Positions 1 through 9,586 are shown, numbered from the stretch's first letter. The stretch is DNA of 64,000 bases from Thermoanaerobaculia bacterium (GCA_027069135.1 JALXFE010000588.1:24661-88660); one strand, 5' to 3'. Notes: a model not told the origin generated them from the letters alone. Translations and numbers: made by a program.

Positions 1-524
1 TGGTGCTCTTCACCTTGTCGCATCGTGCCGCGCAGAGGGCGGCGGCGGTGCCTCACCGAGGTTTCTACACGGACCTTCTACGCTACCTTGACCAGCATCA
101 GAAGGGCGGTACGATCACGACTCCGGATATCCCGGGAATCTGGGCCCTCGACCACCAGGTCTCGAGGATTCTGGAGGAAGGCATCGAAGCCCGCTGGGCT
201 CGTCACGAGGCCCTCCAAGAGCGGACCGCCCGATGGGTCCAGGAGAGCGGTTGGACTTTCACCTGCCCGCGGGGCATCCGGTCGCAAACCGTCAGCTGCC
301 TCAGGCCCCCGGTGGGCGTCGATCCGGGCTGGCTCCGGACGCAGCTAGAATATCGTGACTTCGTCGTGGCCTCAGGGTACGGCCAGTGGAAAGATGAAAC
401 CGTGCGCATCGGCCATATGGGGGATCACCGTCTCGAAGATCTGGAGCGGCTCCTCGAAGCTATGAATACAATCTTAGAAGAAAAAGGCCATGAGGGAGCG
501 GGCTCCCGCCGCCGCGCGCGGTAG
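1..524 (+). CDS. Class V aminotransferase, C-terminal part (SerC-type, truncated by window edge)
   Basis: The reading frame is open from the left edge and stops at 522-524, so only about 173 C-terminal residues are visible and the PLP lysine lies outside. The visible part fits the small C-terminal domain of the class V (alanine-glyoxylate/phosphoserine) aminotransferases, including a late segment with R-I-G-H-M-G and a closing helix. Serine biosynthesis is inferred from context: the next gene, 36 bases downstream on the same strand, is serA, and class V enzymes of this type can serve as phosphoserine aminotransferase, converting 3-phosphohydroxypyruvate and glutamate to phosphoserine. Without the N-terminus a serine-glyoxylate or alanine-glyoxylate aminotransferase remains possible. 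Confidence 0.75.
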   Translation, partial: VLFTLSHRAAQRAAAVPHRGFYTDLLRYLDQHQKGGTITTPDIPGIWALDHQVSRILEEGIEARWARHEALQERTARWVQESGWTFTCPRGIRSQTVSCLRPPVGVDPGWLRTQLEYRDFVVASGYGQWKDETVRIGHMGDHRLEDLERLLEAMNTILEEKGHEGAGSRRRAR

Positions 525-560
525 GGTCCTTACTCCGGATAGGCATATAGGGGAATGACC

Positions 561-2144
561 ATGTATCGTATTTTGATTTCTGACCCCCTCCACCCGTCGG
601 GGATCTCGCTTCTGCGGGAGTCCGGGGCCCAGGTCGATGTGCTGAGCGCCGAGGACAAACCACGCCTTGCGGAGCTCCTTCCGAAGTATGACGCTCTCGT
701 CGTGCGCAGCGGGACGACAGTGACCGCCGAGTTGCTGGCAGCAGGGGAGCGGTTGCGGGTCGTGGGCCGCGCGGGAATCGGTGTCGACAACGTGGATGTC
801 AAGGCTGCGACGGAGCGTGGCATCCTCGTGGTCAACGCACCGACGGCCAATATGATGTCCGCGACAGAGCATACCTTCGCCCTGATGCTGTCGCTGGCTC
901 GGCGGGTGGCAGCAGCGGATGCGAGCCTCAAGAGCGGAGCCTGGGATCGTAAGAAATTCGTCGGCTCCGAGCTCCAAGGAAAGACTCTGGGGATCCTCGG
1001 ATTCGGCCGCATCGGTCAGCGGGTGGCGGCCCGGGCCCGGGCCTTCGAGATGACGGTCATGGCCTACGATCCGTTCCTGGACGAGGAGGTTGCCCGACGC
1101 CAGGAGGTTGAGCCGGCCTCCCTCGAAGAGTTGCTCCCTCGAGCGGATGTGGTCACCCTCCACACCCCGCTGACCGAGGGTACGAAGAATCTGCTCAATG
1201 CCCAGCGTTTGGAGAGCCTCAAGGCTGGGGCTTTGGTCATCAACTGTGGCCGCGGCGGAACCCTCGATGAAAAGGCCCTCCTCGCTGGGCTTCAATCGGG
1301 GCATATCGCCGGCGCGGGTCTCGATGTCTTCTCCAAGGAGCCGCTGACAGATTTCGAGTTGGTTCGGCATCCCAACGTCGTGGCCACTCCCCATATCGGC
1401 GCCCAGACGAAGGAGGCTCAGCTGCGCATCGCCAAGGATACGGCGGAGATGCTCCTCAAGGCCCTCGACGGCTCCATGGCGGTGACGGCGGTGAATCTTC
1501 CGTTTCGATCTGTCAGTGCCCAGGCGGAGCTGCAATTGAGTCTTGGGGAGCGTCTGGGTCGCTTGGCCTCTGTTCTGCTGGACGGCCAGGTCCGGCGAGT
1601 CGAGGTCGATTTCACGGGGGTGGATGCAAGTCTTCATCGACCGATCGGGGTCGCGGTGCTCAAGGGGGCGCTGACCCCCGCCATCGGGGAGGCGGTCAAC
1701 TACGTCAACGCCGAGCATCTCGCCGCAAGCCGGGGAATCAGCCTGGCCCGGGCGGAGCATCAGGGAATCCCTGACTACTCTCAGCTGCTGCAGGTTCGCC
1801 TGGAGGGACCGGAGGGTTCTATCGAGCTTGCCGGAACGATCCTTGGAGCTCGGGACGCCCGGGTGGTGTCCTACCGAGGCTACCCGTTGGAGTTTCGTCC
1901 GGAAGGCCGCTTGATGTTGCTTCGCAACGACGATGTGCCCGGAGTGGTCGGGAAACTGGGCACCTTCCTCGGGGAAAACGGGATCAATATCGGCAATATC
2001 CATCTCGCCCGCCGGAAGGGTGAAAGGGACGCCGTCGCCGCCCTTCTTCTGGACTCTCTACCTTCGTCCGCCGTGGTCGAGGATCTCCTGGCCTTCCCGG
2101 AGGTGGCAGAAGCCAAGGTCGTCGACCTGGGAGATCGGATCTGA
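561..2144 (+). CDS. serA: D-3-phosphoglycerate dehydrogenase, long ACT-containing form
   Basis: Catalyses the first committed step of serine synthesis, NAD-dependent oxidation of 3-phosphoglycerate. The 527-residue product has the long SerA layout: split substrate domain, Rossmann domain with G-F-G-R-I-G near residue 150, the N-C-G-R-G-G segment holding the catalytic arginine, a P-H-I-G segment with the catalytic histidine, an intervening domain (about 320-450) and a C-terminal ACT domain (about 455-527) typical of serine feedback control. An in-frame ATG at 555 exists, but ATG 561 is preferred because the purine-rich AGGGGA at 549-554 lies at correct spacing only for 561. It follows the class V aminotransferase, giving a serC-serA order, and its stop overlaps the next reading frame. 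Confidence 0.95.
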   Translation: MYRILISDPLHPSGISLLRESGAQVDVLSAEDKPRLAELLPKYDALVVRSGTTVTAELLAAGERLRVVGRAGIGVDNVDVKAATERGILVVNAPTANMMSATEHTFALMLSLARRVAAADASLKSGAWDRKKFVGSELQGKTLGILGFGRIGQRVAARARAFEMTVMAYDPFLDEEVARRQEVEPASLEELLPRADVVTLHTPLTEGTKNLLNAQRLESLKAGALVINCGRGGTLDEKALLAGLQSGHIAGAGLDVFSKEPLTDFELVRHPNVVATPHIGAQTKEAQLRIAKDTAEMLLKALDGSMAVTAVNLPFRSVSAQAELQLSLGERLGRLASVLLDGQVRRVEVDFTGVDASLHRPIGVAVLKGALTPAIGEAVNYVNAEHLAASRGISLARAEHQGIPDYSQLLQVRLEGPEGSIELAGTILGARDARVVSYRGYPLEFRPEGRLMLLRNDDVPGVVGKLGTFLGENGINIGNIHLARRKGERDAVAALLLDSLPSSAVVEDLLAFPEVAEAKVVDLGDRI

Positions 2145-4090
2145 AGGCCTCCCCCCGTTCTCGCAGGCGCTGGCTTATCGCGGTCGGCGTTGGAGCCTTT
2201 GCCGCTCTCTTCGTGGCGACGGCCTGGGTGGGAGACGACATCTTCATCACCTTCCGCAGCCTTGAGCAGCTGATCGAGGGCAACGGTCCCCGCTTTAACC
2301 CTCACGAGAGGGTTCAGGCCTTTACCCACCCTCTGTGGTTCCTCCTGCTGCTGCCGGCGCGCCTGGTCTTCGGCGATCCGATCCTGGGCGCCCTGGCTCT
2401 CTCCTTCATCCTTTCCCTGGCAACGCTCTTCTTGTTGGTGCGCTTGCAGCAGCGAGCGGGTGGCCCCGGGTGGCTGACCTTGGCCCTTCTTTTTTCTTCA
2501 CGGGCTTGGGTCGACTATCTGTCGAGCGGCCTTGAAACGCCCCTGATCAACCTCTTGTTGACGCTATGCCTGCTGCGATGGCTGACGCTCTCCCGAGACC
2601 TCGAGGCGGCGGCCCTGGGCTCCGGCGGTCCATCGACCCCATGGAATCGGCAGCTTCTCTCCCTGGTGACCCTCGCCTCTCTGGCGGTTCTTACCCGATT
2701 CGATCTGGCGATTCTATTGTTGCCCATGGCCCTCCAGGCCCTCGTGGATCTCCTGCGTGGCCGTCACCTGAGCCGCTGGGGCGCCGTTCGCGTGGTGGGG
2801 GTCGGCTCCCTCCCCTTCGTCGCCTGGAGTCTCTTTTCGGTGACCTATTTTGGATTCCTTCTGCCCAACACCGCGTACGCAAAGCTGGCGACAGGTCTGC
2901 CCCAGGCGGAGCTCTGGCGTCAGGGAGGGAGCTATCTCCTGCATTTCTCGGGCTGGGATCCGGTGGGCTTCGCCGTGGTGACGGCGGGACTGGGATGCGC
3001 TCTCTGGCTGCGGGGGCGGTGGCTCGCACCAGCCCTGGGTATGCTCGGCTACGGGGTGTACGTGCTGCGGGTAGGGGGGGACTTCATGGCCGGACGATTC
3101 TTCGTTCCGCTGCTCGTTTTTGGCGCTGTAGCCTTGAGTGTCACCCTGGCTCGAGTTGGACGCCAACGGCAGGCGGTGCTCGTGCTGCTGGCCTTCACCG
3201 TGCTTTTCCCGTTTTCCCTCTTGAAGGGCCTTGGCCCTCGAGAGGATCGGTCGAATGTATCCGGCATCGTTGATGAACGGGGCATCTACTCCCGTCATCT
3301 CTCGTTGCTTTCCGTGCTCGAGAGGCCACCACCCATGCGTATCGCCGTGGGGCCGATCACCGAAGCGAAGAGCATCGGGCGGTTGGGCTACGCCTCGGCG
3401 CTCGACCAGATCCTTATCGACCGTCACGGACTGACGGATCCTCTCCTGGCCCGTCTCGGGGCGCTGCGTCCGTGGCGTATCGGCCATTTCGAGCGCGCTA
3501 TGCCCCGGGGCTATCGAGAATCCTTGGAGAGTGGAGACAACCGGATTCGAAATCCCTACGTCCGATCCCTCTACGACGACGTGGTGAGCGTGACCCGAGG
3601 TCCTCTGTTCAGCGTCCGCCGGTGGCAGGCCTTGGTGCGGCTGAATCTGCGCCGAGACTTTCCCCGGTGCAGTGATCCACCCTGCCGGGATCTTCGGGTG
3701 TCGGTGCGGGCCCGGGAATTCTACAAACCCGTCTGGCCGAGCGCTTCCGGGGAGCTCTTTCGAGTCCGGGCCATGGGTACGCGGGTGATCGTCGCCGGTC
3801 GTTTCGATCTGGCCGACGACGACCCACACCAAACCGTGACGTTGATCGTGCCGTCGAAACCGGTTCGGCGGTACTTACGCCCCGAGTTTCTGAGAGTAAG
3901 TAAGACCGGCGCCTCCCGGCAGGCTAAGGATTCGGAGGGGCGGTTTCGGCTGGTGATCGAGTTTCCCGACAAGGTACAGGCTCGGGCCGCTGAAGAATCC
4001 CTCTGCCTGGTGGCGGAATCAGAGTACGAGCATCCCCATATCGTGGGCAGCTCCCGGCCCCCTTGCCGAGAGCTCCTTTATTCTCCCTAG
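2141..4090 (+). CDS. GT-C fold membrane glycosyltransferase (AftB-like motif), probable CTG start
   Basis: Integral membrane protein with about ten hydrophobic segments and a soluble C-terminal part of roughly 230 residues. After the first TM helix comes G-D-D-I-F-I-T-F-R, then F-N-P-H-E-R-V-Q-A-F-T-H-P-L-W. This matches the first-periplasmic-loop signature of polyprenyl-phosphate-dependent GT-C enzymes such as arabinofuranosyltransferase AftB, where the aspartate pair is catalytic. The first conventional start in frame is GTG 2213, which would delete TM1 and leave the D-D motif at the extreme N-terminus. Codons from 2141 encode a basic stretch (R-S-R-R-R-W) and a full TM helix, and CTG 2141 overlaps the serA stop as CTGA, so a coupled CTG start is inferred. 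No ATG, GTG or TTG lies in frame for about 100 bases upstream. Donor and acceptor are unknown. Confidence 0.75.
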   Translation: MKASPRSRRRWLIAVGVGAFAALFVATAWVGDDIFITFRSLEQLIEGNGPRFNPHERVQAFTHPLWFLLLLPARLVFGDPILGALALSFILSLATLFLLVRLQQRAGGPGWLTLALLFSSRAWVDYLSSGLETPLINLLLTLCLLRWLTLSRDLEAAALGSGGPSTPWNRQLLSLVTLASLAVLTRFDLAILLLPMALQALVDLLRGRHLSRWGAVRVVGVGSLPFVAWSLFSVTYFGFLLPNTAYAKLATGLPQAELWRQGGSYLLHFSGWDPVGFAVVTAGLGCALWLRGRWLAPALGMLGYGVYVLRVGGDFMAGRFFVPLLVFGAVALSVTLARVGRQRQAVLVLLAFTVLFPFSLLKGLGPREDRSNVSGIVDERGIYSRHLSLLSVLERPPPMRIAVGPITEAKSIGRLGYASALDQILIDRHGLTDPLLARLGALRPWRIGHFERAMPRGYRESLESGDNRIRNPYVRSLYDDVVSVTRGPLFSVRRWQALVRLNLRRDFPRCSDPPCRDLRVSVRAREFYKPVWPSASGELFRVRAMGTRVIVAGRFDLADDDPHQTVTLIVPSKPVRRYLRPEFLRVSKTGASRQAKDSEGRFRLVIEFPDKVQARAAEESLCLVAESEYEHPHIVGSSRPPCRELLYSP

Positions 4091-4109
4091 GAAGTGGCTG
4101 GGCGGGCCG

Positions 4110-4137
4110 TTCGCCACGGTAGGAGCTGCTATATACT
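4110..4137 (+). promoter_or_regulatory. Candidate sigma70-type promoter for the subtilase gene
   Basis: TATACT at 4132-4137 is a good -10 box. A weak -35 (TTCGCC, 4110-4115) lies 16 bases upstream. It stands about 57 bases before the subtilase ATG and just after the glycosyltransferase stop, where a new transcription unit is expected. Confidence 0.4.
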
Positions 4138-4194
4138 GCGAGCGCTTTCTTCGTCGCTGTCCACCCTGCCTGGCCTGTCTCAGAGGATCTTTCC

Positions 4195-6426
4195 ATGAAT
4201 TCCAAGAACTCTCGCTTTTCGATCTCTGCCCTGATTCTTGCTCTTTGCTTGTCCATCGCAGCCACCGCTCAACCGGACCGTTCCCATCTCATCGCTTTGA
4301 GGTCCGGGATTCTCGACGTGGGTAGCGCAGCCCTGGCAGATCCCTGGCAGGGAGAGCAAGACTCTCTGGCGAGTCGAGCGGCTCTGGCGTTGGTGAAATT
4401 CGAAGCTCCGGCGACGGCGCCTCAGATGGAGGCTCTGGCCGGTGTAGTGGAACGGATCTACACCTACCTTCCCCACGACACTTTCCTGGTACGTCTTCGT
4501 CGAGGGCCATTAGCGGTGGAGTCCATTCCCGGGGTGCGCTGGGTCGGGCCCTACCGGGCGGAGCACAAGATCTCACCGACGGTAGCTGCCGTCGCCGAAC
4601 CATCTTCCGGTAGGGACATCCCTGCCAAGGTTGGCCGACTTCCGTTGATGATCCAGATCCTGCCGGACGCCGACCTGCCCGCGGTAGTGGCAAGAATCGA
4701 GGCCCTGAGAGGCTTCGAAGTCGTGGGCGTTGCAGCCCGGGAGCGCTTCTCGAGGATCCGGATCTTGGCGACACCTTCACGAATCGTCACTTCGAGGTCG
4801 TTTCTGGCCCAGCAGCCGGAGGTCTTCTGGATGGAGTTGGAGGGGCGCCGAGTGCTGCTGAACGACACTACCGCCTGGGTGGGCCAAAGCGGCACCGCCG
4901 GGGGCCAGGTGACGCCGATGTACAGCCATGGGATTTTCGGTCAGGGCCAGGTGATCGGTGTTCTGGACACCGGCATCGATCCCGACATCTGTTTCTTCCG
5001 CGATAGCGTCGTCGGGCTGCCGGCCAGAAACGAATGCGATGGGGGGACGGTGGTCAATGCAAACCACCGGAAGATCCTGGCGGTGGATTTCCTGTGGCAG
5101 AACGACTGCAACGGCGGCATTAACGACTTCGAATGGGACGACAACGGCCACGGAACCCATGTGGCGGGGACCGCCACCGGGGATTGGGAGACCACTCCGG
5201 GAGAGCGGGATACCGCGGACGGCATGGCTCCGGCGGCCAAGGTGGTGATCCAGGACGGCGGATTCCAGACCGACAACTGCGCCGATTTACCGGGCCTGGG
5301 ATGTCCCGTGGTAGACCTCAACCCGATTTTTCAACAGGCCTACGACCAGGGGGCCCGCATCCACACCAACTCCTGGGGGGACCGGGAAAACTTCAGCCCT
5401 CAAAACATCTACAGCGCCGGCAGCGAGGATTCCGACGAGTTCATGTGGAACCACAAGGATTTCTTGCTGCTCTACGCCGCCGGAAATTCCGGCCCCGGGA
5501 GCGGCACTGTCGGCAGTCCGTCGACGGGCAAGAACGTCGTTTCCGTCGGCTCCACCCTGCGGGGTGCCAGCGCCGAAGCCATGTCGGGTTTTTCGAGCTG
5601 CGGCCCCACCGATGACGGCCGCATCAAACCGGATGTGACCATTCCCGGCAGCACGATCATTTCCGCTCGCAGCGACGGCAACGCCACCAACAACAACTGC
5701 GGGGTCACTTCTTTGAGTGGCACCAGCATGGCCTCCCCGGGTGCTGCCGGATTCTCCGCCTTGATCCGGCAGTACTTCACGGATGGTTTCTACCCCTCCG
5801 GCACCGCCAATGTCGGGGATGGTTTCGTGCCGTCGGCGGCCCTGGTCAAGGCGGCTTTGATCAACTCCGCCCAGAATATGACCGGGGTCGGTGCGCCGAT
5901 CCCTTCGAATTGTCAGGGTTGGGGCCGTTTGCTCCTCGACAACGCTCTCCACCTGGGAGCGGAGACCCGCAAGCTCTGGGTGGAGGACGACGGCACCGGC
6001 TTTCCCAACGGGGGTAACGCGGCGCGGACCTTCAGCTTCACCGTCCACAGTGATCAGGAACCCTTCAAGGTGAGTCTCGTTTGGACCGACTTTCCCTCCA
6101 CACCGGCGGCCATCACGAACCTGGTCAACGATTTGGATCTGGAAGTGACAGGCCCCGGAGGTACGTTCTTGGGCAACGTCTTCACCGCCGGCCAATCCAC
6201 CGCAGGAGGCAGTGCCGATCGCCTAAACACCGTGGAGCAGGTCCTTCTGGCTTCCCCAGCGGCGGGGGAGTACACCATCACGGTGCGCTCCTTCAACATC
6301 CCCAACGGCCCCCAGCCCTTCGCCCTGGTGGTGATCGGCGACATGACGTCGAACAACACCACACCATTCTTTGCAGATAGCTTCGAATCCGGCGACACGA
6401 CGGCCTGGTCAGCAGTGGCGCCCTGA
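4195..6426 (+). CDS. Secreted subtilisin-like serine protease (S8) with C-terminal FESGD tail
   Basis: A 743-residue exported protease. The N-terminus is a Sec signal peptide (basic start, hydrophobic core, A-T-A-Q at residues 23-26), followed by a propeptide-like region of about 210 residues. The S8 catalytic triad is intact: D258 in V-L-D-T-G-I-D, H319 in N-G-H-G-T-H-V-A-G and S511 in S-G-T-S-M-A-S-P. A beta-rich domain (about 590-720) resembles the P/jelly-roll domains found behind bacterial subtilases. The last 20 residues contain F-E-S-G-D-T-T-A-W, nearly identical to the end of the five-haem cytochrome at 31213-33045, suggesting a shared sorting or anchoring tag. ATG 4195 is preceded by GAGGAT. 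Likely role: extracellular protein degradation. Confidence 0.92.
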   Translation: MNSKNSRFSISALILALCLSIAATAQPDRSHLIALRSGILDVGSAALADPWQGEQDSLASRAALALVKFEAPATAPQMEALAGVVERIYTYLPHDTFLVRLRRGPLAVESIPGVRWVGPYRAEHKISPTVAAVAEPSSGRDIPAKVGRLPLMIQILPDADLPAVVARIEALRGFEVVGVAARERFSRIRILATPSRIVTSRSFLAQQPEVFWMELEGRRVLLNDTTAWVGQSGTAGGQVTPMYSHGIFGQGQVIGVLDTGIDPDICFFRDSVVGLPARNECDGGTVVNANHRKILAVDFLWQNDCNGGINDFEWDDNGHGTHVAGTATGDWETTPGERDTADGMAPAAKVVIQDGGFQTDNCADLPGLGCPVVDLNPIFQQAYDQGARIHTNSWGDRENFSPQNIYSAGSEDSDEFMWNHKDFLLLYAAGNSGPGSGTVGSPSTGKNVVSVGSTLRGASAEAMSGFSSCGPTDDGRIKPDVTIPGSTIISARSDGNATNNNCGVTSLSGTSMASPGAAGFSALIRQYFTDGFYPSGTANVGDGFVPSAALVKAALINSAQNMTGVGAPIPSNCQGWGRLLLDNALHLGAETRKLWVEDDGTGFPNGGNAARTFSFTVHSDQEPFKVSLVWTDFPSTPAAITNLVNDLDLEVTGPGGTFLGNVFTAGQSTAGGSADRLNTVEQVLLASPAAGEYTITVRSFNIPNGPQPFALVVIGDMTSNNTTPFFADSFESGDTTAWSAVAP

Positions 6427-6460
6427 GGCGGGGGGGGTTCCGGAAGCCGGCTTGTAGCCG

Positions 6461-9400
6461 CTAGGCTTCCCGCTCTTTCTCCAGCTTGGTGAGGTCCTTG
6501 AAGATCTTGTCGAAGCGCTTGGCGACTTTGGTGTCGGCTTCGCCGGGCAGCTCGTTCCAGCGCTCGCGAAGGCCTTCGAGCTTGCGGCGGGCCTTGCGGA
6601 ATTTGTTTCCGGAGTCCGAGATCTCGGCCCCTTTGCGAATCGTGTTGGCAGCAAAGGCTGCCTTGAGCTGGTTCGCCAGGTCGGCCAAGGAGGGCTCCGG
6701 AGCCTCTTTGGCGGCAGTGACCTCGGCATGGAGGTCGTCGAAGAGGCTCTTGGCACGCTCGGCGATGCTTTCACGTTTCTCGGCCAGAGCCTTGGGGTCG
6801 AGGGGCGTCCCTTCGAGGTTCTCCGGGTAGGCGCTCATGAGGGCCTTGCTGACCTTGGCGAAGCGTTTTTCGAGGTCGACCCGCCGCCGACTGGGAATTT
6901 CGCCTGCTGAGCTCCAATTTCCGAGGGCGGATCGTACGGCTTCCGCCAGGTTTTCGGGGACGCTGGGTTCCGCTGGCTCAGGTTCTGCCGCCGCTTCAGG
7001 TTCTGCCGCTGGCTCAGGTTCTGCCGCTGGCTCAGGTTCTGCCGCTGGCTCAGGTTCTGCCGCAGCCGTGGGATCGCTCGCTGCATCCGGCTCAACCGGT
7101 GCCTCCGACTCAGCTGCCGTTTCGGGTTCTGGGGCCACTTCGGGTTCTGGGGCCACTTCGGGTTCTGGGGCTGCTTCGGGCTTGGCCTCCGCTTCGGGCT
7201 TGGCCTCCGTCTCAGGCTTTTCGGCGGCGGAGGCTGCTTCCTCCGGAGTCTTCTTCGGGTCGGTGGCCGGGGCGGCCTCCTTCGGGGTCTGTTTTTTCGG
7301 CACGAGAGCCTCGAGCTCTGCGAGGGCTGCCTCTTTCTGCTGAAGGTTGTCCTCAAGGGGCAATTCGTCCCGGCGGGAACGCCGGTCGAAGAATTTGTCA
7401 CAGGCTCCGCGGAAGCGTCTCCAGATCTGATCGGAGACTTTCCGAGGGACCGGTCCGACTTCCTTCCACCGTGCTTGCAGGCGTTTGAGCTTGTTGGTGG
7501 TGAGCTCCCAATCTGTGGATTCGGCCAGGGTCTCCGCTTCTTCACACAACGTGGTCTTGCGCTTCAGATTTTCTTCCCGCTCCTTGTCCAGGAATGAGAA
7601 ATGCTCTTTCCGGAGGTTGAAGAATTGGTCGCAGGCGGCGCGGAACCGCTTCCAGACCTGGTCGGAGACCTTGCGGGGAACCGGGCCGAGAGCCTTCCAC
7701 TCGGCTTGGAGAGCCTTGAGCTTGTCGGCGGTATCCCTCCACTCGGTGGAGCCCGCCAGGGCCTCGGCTTGCTCGCAGAGAGCGGTTTTCTTGACCAGGT
7801 TTTCCTTGCGCTGTTTGTCCTGATCCTGGAGAAACACCTTGACTCGGTCCCGAACCTTCTCTCGCGCAGTCCGAAAGCGTTGCCACAGCTCCTCGGATTT
7901 CTCCCGTGGGACGGTGGCGACGGTCTTCCATTCGTCGGAGAGGGCCCGAAGCTCGCGAGAGGCATGGGCCAGATCTTCGGTCTCGATCAGAGCCTCCATG
8001 CGTTCGCAGAGGGCTTCTTGCAAGGGGACGTTGGCCCACCGCTTCCATTCCTCTTCCTGCTCGATCTGCCGAACCCGGGGGGTAAGGTTGTCCCGAGCGG
8101 TTTCGAGGTGCTTCTTGATGGCCGGCCAAGCTTCATGGGAGTGGGCGGCGCTCGACTCGCCCAACGCGGTGGTCGTTTCCCGGAGGGCTCTTTCCGCCTT
8201 TCGGAGATTCAACTGCTCCGAAGAGGTCATGCTGTCGAGCCGGTCGCAGAGGCTCTTGAGCCGTGCGACGGTTCGCTCCGGGTTTTCCGCCTTGTCCCCA
8301 GCCTTGGCCTTTGTGGCCCCAATAGAGGCTTCTCCAGTAGAGGCTTCTCCAGTGGAGGCTCCCGCAGTGGAGGCTCCCGCAGTGGACTCTGCATCAGCCG
8401 AGGCGGTTTCGGAAGTCTCGTCCACGGTCTCGGCGGCGGCCGGTTCGGCGGAATCCTCCGCCACGACGGGTTCTTCCGGCGAGGTCTCGGTGGGGGCCTC
8501 CCTCGGAGCAGAGTCGTCCTGGGGGGCTGCGGCTGCTTCCGGGGTGTCGGTGGCCACGGATTCCTCTGGCGCGTCCTCTGGCGCGTCCTCTGGCGCTTCC
8601 TCTGGAGTTTCTTCGGGCGCTTTTTCTTGGGGAGTCTTTTCCAGATGGGCCTTGAACCGTTGGATAAACCGTTCGCGAGCGCCGAAGAAGCGCTGGCCGA
8701 GCTCGTCGTCCTCGGCGGCTCCCATTTCTAGCCAGGCGCTGCGGGCGGCCTCGATACCGTCGCGAGCGGATTCCAAATCTTCCGAATCGGCCAGGGCCTC
8801 GACCTTCGCAATGAGCTCTTTCTGGCGCTCCTCGCGCTCCGCGGCTCGGGTCGGGTGCTCCTCGTCGCTGAGAGTGCCGAGCCGGCGGCTGGCTTCTTCT
8901 CGGACGGTCTTGACCTCTCCCTTTTCGGAAATTTCCAACCAAGCTTGGGGATCGTCGATGCGAGCCAGAGCCGCCAGGGCGATTTCACCGAATTGTTCGT
9001 GGAGAGCCAGCTGCTTGAGGGCATCCGGGTCGTCGAGGCGGGTAATCGCCTGCTTGCGCGTCTCGTTGTCGGCAGCGGCTCGAGCCACCTCGAGCAGATC
9101 TTCCGGAGTGGAGAGGCTGGCCAAAGCCTGCTTGCGGACGTCTTCAAGACTTGCCGTTCTGGCGACCTGGGCCAAGACCGAAGGCGCGGAGATCTGTCCG
9201 AGGGCTCGGAGAGCTGCCGCGGAGTCTTCGCCGACCGCCTCCTCGACCAGGAGGTGGTGGGCTCGTTCCTCGGCCAGGGCCTTGACCTTGGGGTCCGAGT
9301 CCGAACCGGCGACCTCCCGCAGCAAGTCGACATCCTCGATCTTTCGGACGGCGATGGCCCGTATCTTGGTGTCGGTATCGGTACGGGCGATCTCCGCAAG

Positions 9401-9499
9401 AGTTTGCTTTGCGGATGGTCCCAACTGCCGGACGGCGTCGGCGCGTACGTCCGGGTCTGTGTGCTTCCAGTCTGGGCGAAATTTATCGAGAAGGCTCAT
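6461..9499 (-). CDS. Large HEAT-repeat and DUF349 protein with acidic low-complexity linkers
   Basis: A 1012-residue protein without signal peptide or TM segment, so probably cytoplasmic. Residues 1-220 are short alpha-helical HEAT-like repeats (recurring D-P-D-V-R-x-x-A). An acidic Glu/Ala/Pro/Ser/Thr linker spans about 285-395. From about 470 to 720 there are at least three DUF349 repeats, recognised by W-K-x-x-x-x-V-P-R-K-x-S-x-x-x-W-x-R-F-R. A second linker rich in A-E-P-E-P repeats (about 755-865) precedes a final DUF349-like segment. The linkers are encoded by visible DNA tandem repeats (18-bp units near 6971-7060 and 7125-7180, 12-15-bp units near 8341-8395 and 8565-8610), so their length probably varies between strains. 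The molecular function of DUF349 is not known to me with confidence. A GGAG precedes the ATG. Confidence 0.8.
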   Translation of the reverse strand: MSLLDKFRPDWKHTDPDVRADAVRQLGPSAKQTLAEIARTDTDTKIRAIAVRKIEDVDLLREVAGSDSDPKVKALAEERAHHLLVEEAVGEDSAAALRALGQISAPSVLAQVARTASLEDVRKQALASLSTPEDLLEVARAAADNETRKQAITRLDDPDALKQLALHEQFGEIALAALARIDDPQAWLEISEKGEVKTVREEASRRLGTLSDEEHPTRAAEREERQKELIAKVEALADSEDLESARDGIEAARSAWLEMGAAEDDELGQRFFGARERFIQRFKAHLEKTPQEKAPEETPEEAPEDAPEDAPEESVATDTPEAAAAPQDDSAPREAPTETSPEEPVVAEDSAEPAAAETVDETSETASADAESTAGASTAGASTGEASTGEASIGATKAKAGDKAENPERTVARLKSLCDRLDSMTSSEQLNLRKAERALRETTTALGESSAAHSHEAWPAIKKHLETARDNLTPRVRQIEQEEEWKRWANVPLQEALCERMEALIETEDLAHASRELRALSDEWKTVATVPREKSEELWQRFRTAREKVRDRVKVFLQDQDKQRKENLVKKTALCEQAEALAGSTEWRDTADKLKALQAEWKALGPVPRKVSDQVWKRFRAACDQFFNLRKEHFSFLDKEREENLKRKTTLCEEAETLAESTDWELTTNKLKRLQARWKEVGPVPRKVSDQIWRRFRGACDKFFDRRSRRDELPLEDNLQQKEAALAELEALVPKKQTPKEAAPATDPKKTPEEAASAAEKPETEAKPEAEAKPEAAPEPEVAPEPEVAPEPETAAESEAPVEPDAASDPTAAAEPEPAAEPEPAAEPEPAAEPEAAAEPEPAEPSVPENLAEAVRSALGNWSSAGEIPSRRRVDLEKRFAKVSKALMSAYPENLEGTPLDPKALAEKRESIAERAKSLFDDLHAEVTAAKEAPEPSLADLANQLKAAFAANTIRKGAEISDSGNKFRKARRKLEGLRERWNELPGEADTKVAKRFDKIFKDLTKLEKEREA

Positions 9500-9586
9500 G
9501 AATCAGTCTCCACTTGCGTTTTGCGAGTGTCAGGGCAGGCGAGGATACCTTTTCACCGGGGTTCGGGTCCACCGTCGCGGCTGAAT

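Noticed and set aside
7839..9584. 581-residue plus-strand ORF opposite the DUF349 gene
   Set aside because: Serine/alanine/arginine-rich shadow typical of antisense of Glu/Ala-rich coding DNA.
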